From Cryobacterium algoritolerans (GTDB lineage: Bacteria > Actinomycetota > Actinomycetes > Actinomycetales > Microbacteriaceae): 49,484 nt of DNA. Shown piece by piece: positions 26,692 to 35,498 of the stretch (the first letter of the stretch is position 1; each line of letters starts with the position of its first letter). The notes beneath the pieces were generated by a model that did not search any database, was not told the origin of the DNA, and worked only from the letters and a program-made list of their open reading frames with translations. The stretch covers positions 1 through 49,484 of the forward strand of contig NZ_SOFP01000008.1 in assembly GCF_004402785.1 (NCBI RefSeq). Reading direction: 5' to 3'. The translations under genes were made by a program, and so were the position numbers.

Positions 26692-27495
26692 TCACGAGTC
26701 CTTCTCGGCTCCCTTTCCGGTCGCCGATGCGGCCTCGCGGGCGAGGAAGGCCCCGAGTTCACCGATGGTGCTCATCAGGGGCGCCGGGAATACGACCACG
26801 GTGTTCTTGTCCACCCCGATCTCCACCAGGCTCTGCAAGTTCCGCAGTTGCAGCGCGAGCGGATGCGCCATCATCGTGTCCGACGCCTCACCGAGGGCGG
26901 CGGCGGCGAGGGACTCACCCTCGGCGTTGATGATCTTCGCCCGTTTCTCGCGTTCTGCCTCCGCCTGCCTGGCCATGGCCCGCTTCATCGTGTCGGGGAG
27001 CAGGATGTCCTTGAGCTCGACCAGGGTGACCTCCACGCCCCAGTCGAGCGTCTGCACGTCGAGGATCTCGCGAATGTTGATGTTGAGGATGTCCGTCTCG
27101 GCGAGCGTCTCATCCAGGGTGTGCTGGCCGACGACCTTCCGCAGGGTGGTCTGGGCGATCTGGTCGATCGCAGCATGCACGTTCTCGATCGCGATCACGG
27201 ACTTCACCGGGTCGACGATCCGGAAGTAGGCGACGGCAGACACCCCCACGCTGACATTGTCCCGGGTGATGATCCCCTGGGATTGGATCGGCAGGGTCAC
27301 GATCCGCAGGGCCACCCGATGCAGCACATCGACAAACGGGATGATGAAGGTCAGGCCCGGCGCGCGCGTGCCGATCAGACGGCCGAACCGGAACACCACA
27401 CCCTGCTCGTACTGTTTGATCACTCGGATCGAATTCGAGGCGGCGATGACAGCAAGTATGAGCACGACCGCCAGAACCAGGAAGAACAGGAACAT
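26692..27495 (-). CDS. SPFH/stomatin-like membrane protein (slipin)
   Basis: This 267-residue protein has one N-terminal membrane helix (FLFFLVLAVVLILAVIAA, residues 2-19), then the SPFH domain with IKQYEQGVVFRFGRLIGTRA and PGLTFIIPFVDVLHRVALR. A coiled helix follows, with MKRAMARQAEAEREKRAKII (about 180-199). This matches slipin-2/stomatin proteins, which form membrane-bound oligomers. No NfeD-type partner lies next to it. ATG 27495 is chosen because the membrane helix begins there. It is divergent from the SRAP gene. Confidence 0.92.
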   Translation of the reverse strand: MFLFFLVLAVVLILAVIAASNSIRVIKQYEQGVVFRFGRLIGTRAPGLTFIIPFVDVLHRVALRIVTLPIQSQGIITRDNVSVGVSAVAYFRIVDPVKSVIAIENVHAAIDQIAQTTLRKVVGQHTLDETLAETDILNINIREILDVQTLDWGVEVTLVELKDILLPDTMKRAMARQAEAEREKRAKIINAEGESLAAAALGEASDTMMAHPLALQLRNLQSLVEIGVDKNTVVVFPAPLMSTIGELGAFLAREAASATGKGAEKDS

Positions 27496-27613
27496 GTAGA
27501 ACTCGCTTCCGCGGCACGGAAGTGCCGATACCCCGATTCTGCTCCCGCCGACGCCCGCCCGCCAGTGCCCCGGTGCCGAGAGAACCGCCGGTCGGCCGTA
27601 GTAGCCTGTCGCT

Positions 27614-28327
27614 ATGTGCGGGCGATTCATCATCACGGATACGGCGCCTGACCTCGCCGCCATGTTCGACGTCGAGCACGAAGGCGAGAACCTTCCCGAG
27701 CCCTCGTGGAACATCAAACCGACCGAGCAGATACCGATCGTGCTCGAATCGGCCAAGTCAGGGTCCGTCGTGCGTCGCCTCGAATCCGCCCGTTGGTCCC
27801 TCGTACCGTCCGCCTCCACCGAACTCGCCCTCGGTTACCCCACCTTCAACGCACGGGCGGAGACGGCGGCGGAGAGGGCCACCTTCCGCGCCTCGGTCGT
27901 GGCCACGCGCGCGCTCGTCCCCGCGACCGGCTACTTCGAGTGGCACACTGTCGGCACGGAGAAGACGTCCTATTTCGTCCACTCCGATGACGGCCTTCCG
28001 CTCGCGTTCGCCGGCCTCTATTCCTGGTGGCGTAATCCCGTTCTCGCCGCCGACGATCCGGCGCGCTGGGTGCTGACGGCCACTATCCTCACCACCGACG
28101 CGGATGGTCTGCTGCGCGGTCTGCACGAGCGGATGCCGGTGGTGCTGCCGGAGGAATGGTGGGACCAGTGGCTCGACCCGCACACGGTCGGCGACCAGGC
28201 CCTTGTCGACGCGGCGGTCGAAGCGTCCCGGGGGGCGAGCGCCGCCCTGCGCTTCCATGAGGTTGCCCCGGTGACCGGCAACGGCCCCGAGCTGATCGAA
28301 CCGGTCGGTGAGCACGCCGCTCGCTGA
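27614..28327 (+). CDS. SRAP-domain protein (HMCES/YedK family)
   Basis: This 237-residue SRAP protein starts MCGRF, so after Met removal Cys2 is the catalytic N-terminal Cys. Other active-site landmarks are NIKPTEQ (near residue 33), FNARAET (near 78), GYFEW (near 109) and the His in LHERMPVVLP. The family forms a covalent link to abasic sites in single-stranded DNA and shields them. It is divergent from the slipin gene. The length is usual for actinobacterial members. Confidence 0.94.
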   Translation: MCGRFIITDTAPDLAAMFDVEHEGENLPEPSWNIKPTEQIPIVLESAKSGSVVRRLESARWSLVPSASTELALGYPTFNARAETAAERATFRASVVATRALVPATGYFEWHTVGTEKTSYFVHSDDGLPLAFAGLYSWWRNPVLAADDPARWVLTATILTTDADGLLRGLHERMPVVLPEEWWDQWLDPHTVGDQALVDAAVEASRGASAALRFHEVAPVTGNGPELIEPVGEHAAR

Positions 28328-28420
28328 CCGGCCGCTGTTGCGTCCGGGGGACATCCAACAGGTACGCTCGACTCATTGGCCCGGCGAACCTGTGCGGGCA
28401 CCGCTCGAGAGGACCACCCC

Positions 28421-28585
28421 ATGAATGTCGTCGCCTTCATCGTCGCAATGGCGATTTTTGTCCTTGGATTCTGGCTTTTCGGGCTCGCCTTCGCGGTGAC
28501 CGCCGGCCAGCTGCCGATCTTCTTCGGTGGAATCCTCTGCGTCGCCCTGGCCGTCTTCATCCCCGTCCAGCTGCTGCGCGACTAG
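28421..28585 (+). CDS. Small two-helix membrane protein
   Basis: This 54-residue protein is almost entirely two membrane helices (VVAFIVAMAIFVLGFWLFGL and LPIFFGGILCVALAVFIPVQ) joined by a short loop. The ATG at 28421 follows the ribosome site gagagga. It ends six bases before the SMP-30 gene, so the two are likely cotranscribed. No function can be assigned. Confidence 0.75.
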   Translation: MNVVAFIVAMAIFVLGFWLFGLAFAVTAGQLPIFFGGILCVALAVFIPVQLLRD

Positions 28586-28591
28586 ACCGTC

Positions 28592-29437
28592 ATGCTCGCC
28601 GAACAATTCACCGACCCGGTCGCCTTCCACGGCGAGGGCCCGGTCTGGTCGGATTCCTGGGGCGGCTTGCGCTGGGTGGACATGTTCGCCGGCGACATTC
28701 TCTCCCTCGACGGCGACACGGTCAACCGCCGCAATGTCGGCCCGTTCGTCGCGACGCTGCGCCCCCGCCAGTCGGGCGGCGCGGTTATCGCCCTCGAACG
28801 CGGGTTCGCCCTCGAGGATGCCGCCGGTGAACTGACCCGGCTGGACCAGCTCTGGAACATCGCCGGCATGCGGATGAACGAGGGCGGCTGCGACCCGCAC
28901 GGCCGGTTCTACTGCGGCTCGATGGCCTGGGACCAACGAGCGCGCGCCGGATCGCTCTACCGGCTCGACGGCGACGGCCGGGTCACCGTCGTCCAGGATG
29001 ACCTGACCATCTCCAACGGGCTCGAGTGGAGCCCGGACGGTTCGCTCGCCTACTATAACGACACCCGCACCGGCCGAGTCGCGGTCTTCGACTACGACGA
29101 AGAATTCGGGCTGACCGGACTGCGCACCTTCGCCGAGATCCCCGCCGAGGCCGGATACCCCGATGGACTGACCGTCGACAGCGAAGGCTGCGTCTGGGTG
29201 GCGCTCTACGCCGGCGGTGCCGTGCGGCGTTACACGCCGGACGGCACCCTCGACGGTGTGGTGGAGGTCGGCGCCCACCGGGTGACGGCCTGCACATTCG
29301 GCGGTCCCCGCCTGGACCGGCTGTTCATCACCACGTCCAGGGAAGACCTCGTGCCCGGTGAAGACCCACTGGCCGGGTCCCTGTTCGTGGCCGATGTCGG
29401 AGTGACCGGGCGGGCCGTGCGGGAGTTCGCCGGCTGA
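28592..29437 (+). CDS. SMP-30/gluconolactonase family protein
   Basis: This 281-residue six-bladed beta-propeller has the metal-binding Glu in FHGEGPVWSDSWGGLRWVD (Glu near residue 14), the Asn in TISNGLEWSPDGSLAYYND (near 143) and the Asp in GYPDGLTVDSEGCVWVALY (near 193). The family opens sugar lactones in sugar oxidation routes. No sugar dehydrogenase is adjacent, so the substrate is open. It follows a small membrane protein by six bases. It is convergent with DUF1345, with one base between the stops. Confidence 0.92.
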   Translation: MLAEQFTDPVAFHGEGPVWSDSWGGLRWVDMFAGDILSLDGDTVNRRNVGPFVATLRPRQSGGAVIALERGFALEDAAGELTRLDQLWNIAGMRMNEGGCDPHGRFYCGSMAWDQRARAGSLYRLDGDGRVTVVQDDLTISNGLEWSPDGSLAYYNDTRTGRVAVFDYDEEFGLTGLRTFAEIPAEAGYPDGLTVDSEGCVWVALYAGGAVRRYTPDGTLDGVVEVGAHRVTACTFGGPRLDRLFITTSREDLVPGEDPLAGSLFVADVGVTGRAVREFAG

Positions 29438-29438
29438 C

Positions 29439-30077
29439 TCAGTGCAGCAGCCCGGCGACGAGGTTGATCAGGGTCGCCAGAATGACCGAACCGAACAGGT
29501 AAGACAGCAGGCTGTGGCGCAGCGCCGTCATCCGGATCGCGTGGTCCTGCAGATTGGTATCGGAGACCTGGAAGGTCATGCCCAGGGTGAACGCCAGGTA
29601 GGCGAAGTCCCCATAGCTCGGCGGCTCGGCCTGGTTGAAGTCGATCCCGCCGTCGTCGCCCGAGTAGTAGAGCGAGGCGTAGCGGAGGGTGAAGAGAGTG
29701 TGCAGCAGAGCCCAGGACAGGGCAACGCTCAGCACGACGATGCCGGCCAGGACGCCCTGTTGGCCACCGGCGGGGGTTCGGGTCCCGATCAGCAACACGC
29801 CCAGGGCACCCAGGCTGGCCAGGCTGGTGAGGAGGATGAGAAGATCGGCCACGCCGCGGGAGGGGTCCTCCCGGGTGGCGTGGCCGGCGGTCGTTGCGGC
29901 GTCCATTGGGCCGACCGTCAGCCACACCCAGGTGACGTAGATCACGCAGGCGGCCGCCCAACCGAGGATCGGCGCGAGTTCCCAGCCGGCAGTGACCCCG
30001 GTGAGCACGGCGGCAGAGAGCCCGACCGCTGCCATCACGGTCAGGCGCGTGCTCGAACGGTGGATGGTCAGGGGCAT
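29439..30077 (-). CDS. DUF1345 membrane protein
   Basis: This 212-residue protein matches DUF1345, integral membrane proteins of unknown function. I see about five membrane helices (MAAVGLSAAVLTGVTAGWEL, ILGWAAACVIYVTWVWLTVG, LLILLTSLASLGALGVLLIG, LAGIVVLSVALSWALLHTLF and a last one ending LVAGLLH). The family core YLAFTLGMTFQVSDTNLQD, followed by RMTALRHSLLSYLFGSVILA, is intact. The start could be ATG 30077 or GTG 30089; neither has a strong ribosome site. It converges on SMP-30. Confidence 0.87.
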   Translation of the reverse strand: MPLTIHRSSTRLTVMAAVGLSAAVLTGVTAGWELAPILGWAAACVIYVTWVWLTVGPMDAATTAGHATREDPSRGVADLLILLTSLASLGALGVLLIGTRTPAGGQQGVLAGIVVLSVALSWALLHTLFTLRYASLYYSGDDGGIDFNQAEPPSYGDFAYLAFTLGMTFQVSDTNLQDHAIRMTALRHSLLSYLFGSVILATLINLVAGLLH

Positions 30078-30218
30078 GATCGGCTTCACACGCTGATCGT
30101 TGCACAGAATGCGCCTTGAGAGGGCGCGGCCGGCGTGGCGCGTCCGGCGAGATTCCAGCAAGGATCGGTAGGGTGAAGAAAGAGAACCCGATCGTTGAAC
30201 CTGAAAGTGACCGCGAGG

Positions 30219-31154
30219 ATGTCAGAAAGCCCGGCCGCGGCTTCACCGTATGAGGTGTTGGGAGTCACCGCATCGGTGAGCGACGACGAACTTCGTCGCG
30301 CCTACCGACGACTGCTCCGTCAGACCCACCCCGATGTCGGCGGCAGCGCCGTGCAGTTCCACGCGGTGCAGGTAGCCTGGGAGCGGGTGGGCACTCCCGA
30401 CAACCGGGCCGCTTACGACCGCCGGCGGTACCCGGAATCCACGGAGCAGCCGGTGCATGCCGCCCACGCTTCGGCGCAGGCAGCCGGGCAGACCACCCGC
30501 ACCGGGCTCAAGGCGCGGATGTATGGCCACCCGGGTGGGCTGGCCCGGCAACGCTACCTTGACCTCCTGCGCGAGTGGGCCGGCCGCGGCACCACGCTCG
30601 ACGACCCCTACGCGCCGGCGCTGGTGCGCTCCGCGCCGCGTGAGATCCGCCATTGCCTGGCCAAGGCCCTAGCCGAGGAGGCAACAGCCCAGCAGATCAG
30701 CGGCCTCGGAATCGGCTTCACGGCCTGGCACGACGTCGCGGCCGGGGGACAGGTCGACAAGATCGACCATGTCGTCCTGGGACCGGCCGGGTTGTTCGGC
30801 GTGCTCTCCGAGGACTGGGGCTCGCCCGTCCAGCTCCGGCGGGGCGAGCTCGTCGGCGAGGCCCTTCACGACGAGGACCACCCCGTCGACAACTTCACGG
30901 ATGCCGCGCGCGCGCTCGCCAGGTCGCTCCGGGTGCGATTCACCGCCATCGTCATCGTGCTGCCCGACGACGCCGTCTCGGAGCCGTTGACGGTTCCGGG
31001 TCGCGGGCGGCGCCCCACGATGATCACCGTTCCGCGGTCACGGCTGGTTGGGCTGCTGCGCGATGGCCTGCCGGGGATGGAGCGAGGCAGCTTCGAGAAG
31101 GTGTTCGAGCTACGCAGCCGCCTGCAGGAGGGCATCCACTTCATCGCGGATTAG
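30219..31154 (+). CDS. J-domain protein with C-terminal NERD-like domain
   Basis: This protein of about 311 residues starts with a J-domain (SPYEVLGVTASVSDDELRRA, then LLRQTHPDVGGS with the HPD motif near residue 37), which stimulates Hsp70 ATPase. A linker follows to residue 90. The C-terminal half reads IGFTAWHDVAAGGQVDKIDH and VVLGPAGLFGVLSEDWG. This resembles the NERD nuclease-related fold (DHVVxGPxGxF), but the Lys of the usual E-x-K is not present. The start may be ATG 30219 or upstream GTG/TTG codons (30207, 30195). Its last four bases overlap the convergent HAD gene. Confidence 0.82.
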   Translation: MSESPAAASPYEVLGVTASVSDDELRRAYRRLLRQTHPDVGGSAVQFHAVQVAWERVGTPDNRAAYDRRRYPESTEQPVHAAHASAQAAGQTTRTGLKARMYGHPGGLARQRYLDLLREWAGRGTTLDDPYAPALVRSAPREIRHCLAKALAEEATAQQISGLGIGFTAWHDVAAGGQVDKIDHVVLGPAGLFGVLSEDWGSPVQLRRGELVGEALHDEDHPVDNFTDAARALARSLRVRFTAIVIVLPDDAVSEPLTVPGRGRRPTMITVPRSRLVGLLRDGLPGMERGSFEKVFELRSRLQEGIHFIAD

Positions 31155-32026
31155 CGCAGGCCCAGTTTGTCCACCCAGAAGCCGAGGAACTGCGCCCCGG
31201 CCTCGTCGTGGATCAGGTCGCCCTCGACGATGATCGGGTACGGCCGGTCGAGGATGCCGTCGGCGGGGCGCACGTCGACGTGCGAGACGTCATAGCCTGC
31301 CGCGTGCAGGTGGTCGGCCATCAGATAGTCGCTGCGGGAGTCGCCGACCGAGCGCCAGACGTTGGGGAGCGGTCCGGATTCGGCGAAGAATGCGAGCGCA
31401 CGTTCGGCGCCCCGGTCCTTGTCGAGGGTGACCGACTCAATGTCGGTCGAGATGATCGTCGGGTCGATCCTGAACGGTACCGCGCCGTCCGTGTCGGCGG
31501 CGACGCGATCGCCGAAACGCACGCCCAGGCCGAGGCCGGTGAGCGCCGAGAACGCGGCCTCGTTGAACTCGGCTGCGGCGGCCTGGTAGGCGCCGTGGTC
31601 GGCATCCGTGCGCTGCTCCACGGACACCATTGCTTGTTTGGTCTCGTCGAAGAACATGGTGTCGGCGAACCGATCGACCACCAGTCGGCGCACCGCGTCG
31701 ACGGCCGCAGCCGGGAGGGCGACGGAGTCATCGACGACGACCTCGCCGATGCCGTCCACGGTGATCGGAAACCAGACCGCGCCCTTTTCGCAGACGCCGT
31801 ACATGCGCATCGTCTCGGGCAGCCCCGCGGTACGGAGGGGAACAACGACTTCGTCCCGGATGAACGCGACCGACCGGCCGGTGACGAAGGCGATTGGAAC
31901 GTTGGCTCCGGCCAGGGTGATCAGGTCGGTGATGATGCTCGGGGTGGCGATGGTGCGGGTCACCGGGCTGGCAATCGGCCCGTCCACGTCGAGCAGAAGT
32001 CCAAGCGGGGAGAGAGGTTCGGGCAT
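31151..32026 (-). CDS. HAD-superfamily hydrolase
   Basis: This 291-residue HAD hydrolase has motif I LLLDVDGPI (Asp13 and Asp15), motif II in FVTGRS, a Lys in TLDKDRGAERAL and motif IV SVGDSRSDYLMADHLHAAGY. A large cap lies between motifs II and III, as in Cof-like sugar phosphatases. The substrate is unknown. ATG 32026 is chosen because motif I follows within ten residues. It converges on the J-domain gene with a four-base overlap. Confidence 0.87.
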   Translation of the reverse strand: MPEPLSPLGLLLDVDGPIASPVTRTIATPSIITDLITLAGANVPIAFVTGRSVAFIRDEVVVPLRTAGLPETMRMYGVCEKGAVWFPITVDGIGEVVVDDSVALPAAAVDAVRRLVVDRFADTMFFDETKQAMVSVEQRTDADHGAYQAAAAEFNEAAFSALTGLGLGVRFGDRVAADTDGAVPFRIDPTIISTDIESVTLDKDRGAERALAFFAESGPLPNVWRSVGDSRSDYLMADHLHAAGYDVSHVDVRPADGILDRPYPIIVEGDLIHDEAGAQFLGFWVDKLGLR

Positions 32027-32112
32027 GACCCCATTCTTCCACGTGCCGCCGGGGCGACTCGGACAGCACACCGGACCACACGCCGGCGACGCAGCGCCTA
32101 TCCTTAACCCTG

Positions 32113-32475
32113 ATGATTACGAGACGTATGGCCGCCCTGCGGTTGGATATTCCGCTGGAAATGGCGCAGCGGCACGAGCTCCCATCGCGGATGACCGAGG
32201 CCGAGCTGAGCGCGATCGAGCGCAATCCGCCGGCTTGGCTGGTGCAGTCGCGTGCCAATCGCACCGGCAAGAAGCCGGTTTGGGTGGAGCTTCACTGTGA
32301 CGTCTGCGGTTTCTCCGAGGCGGCACGCCCGAAGAAGTGGTGGCCGGCCTTCACCTATCTGACCTGCGACTACCACGGTTCGGATGAACTGCCCGATCCC
32401 GCCGACGGCATGAGCCGCACCGAGGTCGACGGGATCGGAAGCCGGTTCATCGGCATCGTCGACGAGGCTCCCTGA
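32113..32475 (+). CDS. Small conserved actinobacterial protein, DUF5997-like
   Basis: This 120-residue protein shows TEAELSAIERNPPAWLVQSR near residues 36-55. That resembles the ELNALQADPPQWL pattern I recall from DUF5997, whose function is unknown. The second half has CDVCGFSEAARPKKWWPAF and LTCDYHGSDELPDP; the three Cys plus a His could bind a metal. The start may be ATG 32113 or ATG 32128. It is divergent from the HAD gene. The family name is tentative. Confidence 0.6.
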   Translation: MITRRMAALRLDIPLEMAQRHELPSRMTEAELSAIERNPPAWLVQSRANRTGKKPVWVELHCDVCGFSEAARPKKWWPAFTYLTCDYHGSDELPDPADGMSRTEVDGIGSRFIGIVDEAP

Positions 32476-32582
32476 TCGTGGTTTGACCCTGACCTGACGG
32501 GCGCGCCGCTGGTCCGCGACCGCCCCTCACGTCGAAGAGGAGAGTCTGCTCAAACGAACAGGGTTGTGTCGGACTCCGCGGC

Positions 32583-32714
32583 TTAGCCGTGGAAGGCCGC
32601 GATCCCGCCGAGTTCGACGTTCTTCATCAGGTCCGTCGGCGCGATACCGAGTAGGTCCATCGTTATGGTCCAGGCGACCAGGCGGGCGCCGCCCGCTTGG
32701 TCGGCTGCACACTC
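32583..32714 (-). pseudogene. Relic of a DsrE/DrsH-like protein, C-terminal tail
   Basis: On the minus strand, directly in frame after the TetR stop codon, 43 codons read ARLVAWTITMDLLGIAPTDL and MKNVELGGIAAFHG before a TAA. This matches the C-terminus of DsrE/DsrF/DrsH-like sulfur-relay proteins (SMDVMGI...DGVEVGGVATF). No start codon or N-terminal part is found, so it is a fragment left by deletion. The match is from memory of the family and is moderate. Confidence 0.5.
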
Positions 32715-33389
32715 CTACTCTGGATCGAGTATCCCGAAAAGAAGCACGTCGATGTGGGAGCCGAGGGTCGCGGTCAAGGTCTGTGGGTCCTGGCGGCCAA
32801 GGCTGACGCGTATCAGTTCCATGTGCAGCGTGGAAAAGACCGTTCGCGCCGCCCCGTTGAGGTCGATGTCGTCCCGGATCCGGTGCGCCTGCGCGAACCG
32901 CGTCAGGATGTTGCCGACCGCGTCCTCGAGCTCGGAGATGCGGGCCAGCGCTTCGGTGCGGTACTTGCCCTGCTCGGTGCCGAAGAGGATCTCCCGCTGG
33001 TAGACCGCGGTGTTCTCCGGGAAGGCCAGACTCAGGTGGATCTGGGGTTCCAGCAGTGCCATGATCGCGTCGTCCGGTGAGTCTGCGGCCGTGGACTCGG
33101 CGACGCCCTGGCGTGTGGTGAGTCGCATCTGTTCGTTCATCACCATCATCAGCAGTTCCGCCTTTGAGCTGGCGTACCTGAACAAGGTGCCAGTGCCGAC
33201 ATCAGCCCGGTCGGCGACCATCTGTGTGGTCACCGATGAGTAGCCCTGCCCGGTGAAAAGCGCGGAGGCGGCTTCGAAGATCCGCTGGTGCTTGTCGTGC
33301 TTGTTTCGTGCTCGCAGACCGCTGAGGGCGAGCACGCGGGGAACGGCACTGGATTCCACGGCAGGTCGTCCTTCCACGTCTTGTTCCAT
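32715..33389 (-). CDS. TetR-family transcriptional regulator of the oleate hydratase locus
   Basis: This 224-residue TetR regulator has an HTH at residues 33-75 (RIFEAASALFTGQGYSSVTT, then VADRADVGTGTLFRYASSKA). A ligand-binding half follows with no recognised subfamily. It is divergent from the oleate hydratase genes, so it probably represses them and responds to a fatty acid; this is inferred. ATG 33389 is preferred; a GTG immediately upstream is possible. The frame continues past its stop into a DsrE-like relic. Confidence 0.88.
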   Translation of the reverse strand: MEQDVEGRPAVESSAVPRVLALSGLRARNKHDKHQRIFEAASALFTGQGYSSVTTQMVADRADVGTGTLFRYASSKAELLMMVMNEQMRLTTRQGVAESTAADSPDDAIMALLEPQIHLSLAFPENTAVYQREILFGTEQGKYRTEALARISELEDAVGNILTRFAQAHRIRDDIDLNGAARTVFSTLHMELIRVSLGRQDPQTLTATLGSHIDVLLFGILDPE

Positions 33390-33434
33390 CACGGAAGACC
33401 TTGTTCTTCCCCGACTTGTTGTAAAACTATCATA

Positions 33435-33464
33435 CGGAGTACGCTCCTAAATGAGTCCACTCCG
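33435..33464. promoter_or_regulatory. Inverted repeat in the TetR / oleate hydratase divergent region
   Basis: The pair cggagt (33435-33440) and actccg (33459-33464) is separated by 18 bases. Between them, ggagtacgct (33436-33445) is identical to ten bases upstream of the other TetR gene (4127-4136). It is a candidate TetR operator; the evidence is pattern only. Confidence 0.4.
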
Positions 33465-33502
33465 AATAATCGATACGGCAAGCCGAGGCGGGAGGAACGT
33501 CC

Positions 33503-33916
33503 ATGACCATCGATCCGAAACAGGCTCACCTATGGATCGTCGGAGGTGGCATCGCCGGTATGGCGACCGCAGCCCCCGCAATTCGCGGCGTAATGGTGAC
33601 GCGCGGCGCTCGGATGTTCGACGACGAGGCGTACCAGCTCACGTGGAACCTGTTCTCCACGATCCCCTCGCTCGAGGATCCGGATGTCACCGTTCGGCAG
33701 GAGATGCTGGACTGGAACGACATGCACGAGACCCATGGCAACACACGACTGGCCGATGCGCGGCACCGCATCTACCGGGGCCTGCATGACCCGAAGGTCG
33801 TGGTCAGGGCGCTCCAGTCCGGCCTTCCGCTGACAGATCCATCCGACGGCACACAGGCAGCTCACTGCCGGCCGCACCCGCACCACAACGAAAAGAGGAA
33901 CAGCCATGACCGTTGA
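33503..33916 (+). pseudogene. Internally deleted copy of oleate hydratase
   Basis: This 137-codon open frame is a shrunken paralogue of the next gene. Residues 1-29 (MTIDPKQAHLWIVGGGIAGM onward) match its N-terminus. Residues 30-90 (VTRGARMFDDEAYQLTWNLF through ADARHRI) match residues 62-121, and residues 91-109 (YRGLHDPKVVVRALQSGLP) match its last 19 residues. Two in-frame deletions of about 32 and 390 residues therefore removed the rest, including the catalytic core. The frame then runs on and overlaps the next start by 11 bases. It may be translated as a short FAD-motif peptide, but enzyme activity is excluded. Confidence 0.9.
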
Positions 33917-35498
33917 CCCGAAGCAGGCACACCTGTGGATCGTGGGTGGGGGCATCGCGGGCATGGCGACCGCGGCCTTCGCCATCCGAGACGCCGGGGT
34001 CCCCGGCGAAAACATCCACATCCTGGAGGAGCTCCAGATCACGGGCGGTGCCATGGACGGGAGTAAGTTCCCCGACGTGCCCGACGCCCTCGTGACTCGC
34101 GGCGGCCGGATGTTCGAGGAGCAGGCTTACCAGACCACCTGGGACCTCTTCGCTACGATCCCGTCCCTGGAGGACCCGGACGTCACGGTCCGGGAGGAGA
34201 TCCTCGATTTCAACTCGACGTTCAAGACCCGGGCCCGTGCGCGCCTGGTCGACGGGCAGCACCGTATCCTGGACGCCTCGAGCTACGGCCTCAGCAACCG
34301 CGACCGGTTCGCGATGACCCGCATGCTGGCCATGAGCGAGAACACCCTCGGGGCTCGCCGTATCGACGAGATATTCGGCGAGCACTTCTTCGAGACCAAC
34401 TTCTGGCAGATGTGGCGGACCATGTTCGCCTTCCAGAAGTGGCACTCGGCCACTGAGCTGCGCCGATACTTCCTGCGCTTCGTTCAGGAGTTCGACCTCC
34501 TCGACACCGTCGGTGGGATCTGCCGCACGAAGTACAACCAGTACGACTCGATGATCTTGCCGCTGCAGCGCTGGCTGGTGGATCAGGGCGTCGACGTTCG
34601 CTTCGGCACCCGGGTCACTGATGTCGACTTCACCGGCCGCCCGGAACGCCGCGCCACCCGCCTGCATCTCGAGGACCCACGGGGCAGTTCGACCATCAAA
34701 CTGGGCGGTAACGACTTCACGTTCATCACCATCGGCTCCATCACGGCCGACAGCACCTATGGGAGCAATGACACCGTGCCGCCGCTGGTTCGTGACCGCG
34801 TCGACCACGGCTGGTCGCTGTGGGAGGAGATTGCCAAAAAGGCGCCGGACTTCGGCCGACCCAACACCTTCTTCGGCAATATCGACGAGAACAAGTGGGA
34901 GTCCTTCACGCTGACGATGCACAGCGACGTGCTACTCAAACGCATCACCGAGTACACCGGCAACGAACCAGGCACCGGAGCACTGACCACGTTCATCGAG
35001 TCGGGCTGGCACCTGTCGATGGTCGTACCGGCGCAGCCGCACTTCCCCAACCTGCCCGAGAACACCTACACCCTGTGGGGTTATGGCTTCGAGATCGACA
35101 ACGTGGGGGACTACGTCCAGAAGAAGATGTCTCAGGCGACCGGCACGGAGATCCTCACCGAGCTTGTCCACCAACTCGGCTTCGAGGACCTCCTGGACGA
35201 GGTCCTCAGCACCACTGATGTCACCACCGTGATGATGCCATACGCGTCGGCCCTGTTCAGCCGCCGAGTGCCGGGAGACCGCCCCAAGGTGGTTCCCGAA
35301 GGATCGCAGAACTTTGCGTTCCTCGGTCAGTTCACCGAGCTCCCGCGGGATGTCGTGTTCACCGTGGAGTACTCGATCCACGGAGCGATGCACGCCGTGT
35401 ACACGTTGTTCGGTGTGGAGCGGCCAATCCCGCCGATCTATAGGGGTCTGCGCGACCCGAAGGTCGCGGTCACGGCGCTCCAGGCCGCTTTCAAGTAG
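33906..35498 (+). CDS. ohyA: Oleate hydratase
   Basis: This 530-residue FAD-dependent oleate hydratase (myosin-cross-reactive antigen family) adds water across the C9-C10 double bond of oleate to give 10-hydroxystearate. The FAD motif is WIVGGGIAGMATAAFAIRDA (residues 11-30). The family core RGGRMFEEQAYQTTWDLF (near 65-82) carries the catalytic Glu, and GGICRTKYNQYDSMILPLQR (near 200-219) carries the Tyr region. The C-terminus YSIHGAMHAVYTLFGVERP is typical. The ribosome site gaaaagagga precedes the ATG. A TetR gene and a deleted paralogue lie upstream, and an MMPL exporter lies 117 bases downstream. Confidence 0.95.
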   Translation: MTVDPKQAHLWIVGGGIAGMATAAFAIRDAGVPGENIHILEELQITGGAMDGSKFPDVPDALVTRGGRMFEEQAYQTTWDLFATIPSLEDPDVTVREEILDFNSTFKTRARARLVDGQHRILDASSYGLSNRDRFAMTRMLAMSENTLGARRIDEIFGEHFFETNFWQMWRTMFAFQKWHSATELRRYFLRFVQEFDLLDTVGGICRTKYNQYDSMILPLQRWLVDQGVDVRFGTRVTDVDFTGRPERRATRLHLEDPRGSSTIKLGGNDFTFITIGSITADSTYGSNDTVPPLVRDRVDHGWSLWEEIAKKAPDFGRPNTFFGNIDENKWESFTLTMHSDVLLKRITEYTGNEPGTGALTTFIESGWHLSMVVPAQPHFPNLPENTYTLWGYGFEIDNVGDYVQKKMSQATGTEILTELVHQLGFEDLLDEVLSTTDVTTVMMPYASALFSRRVPGDRPKVVPEGSQNFAFLGQFTELPRDVVFTVEYSIHGAMHAVYTLFGVERPIPPIYRGLRDPKVAVTALQAAFK

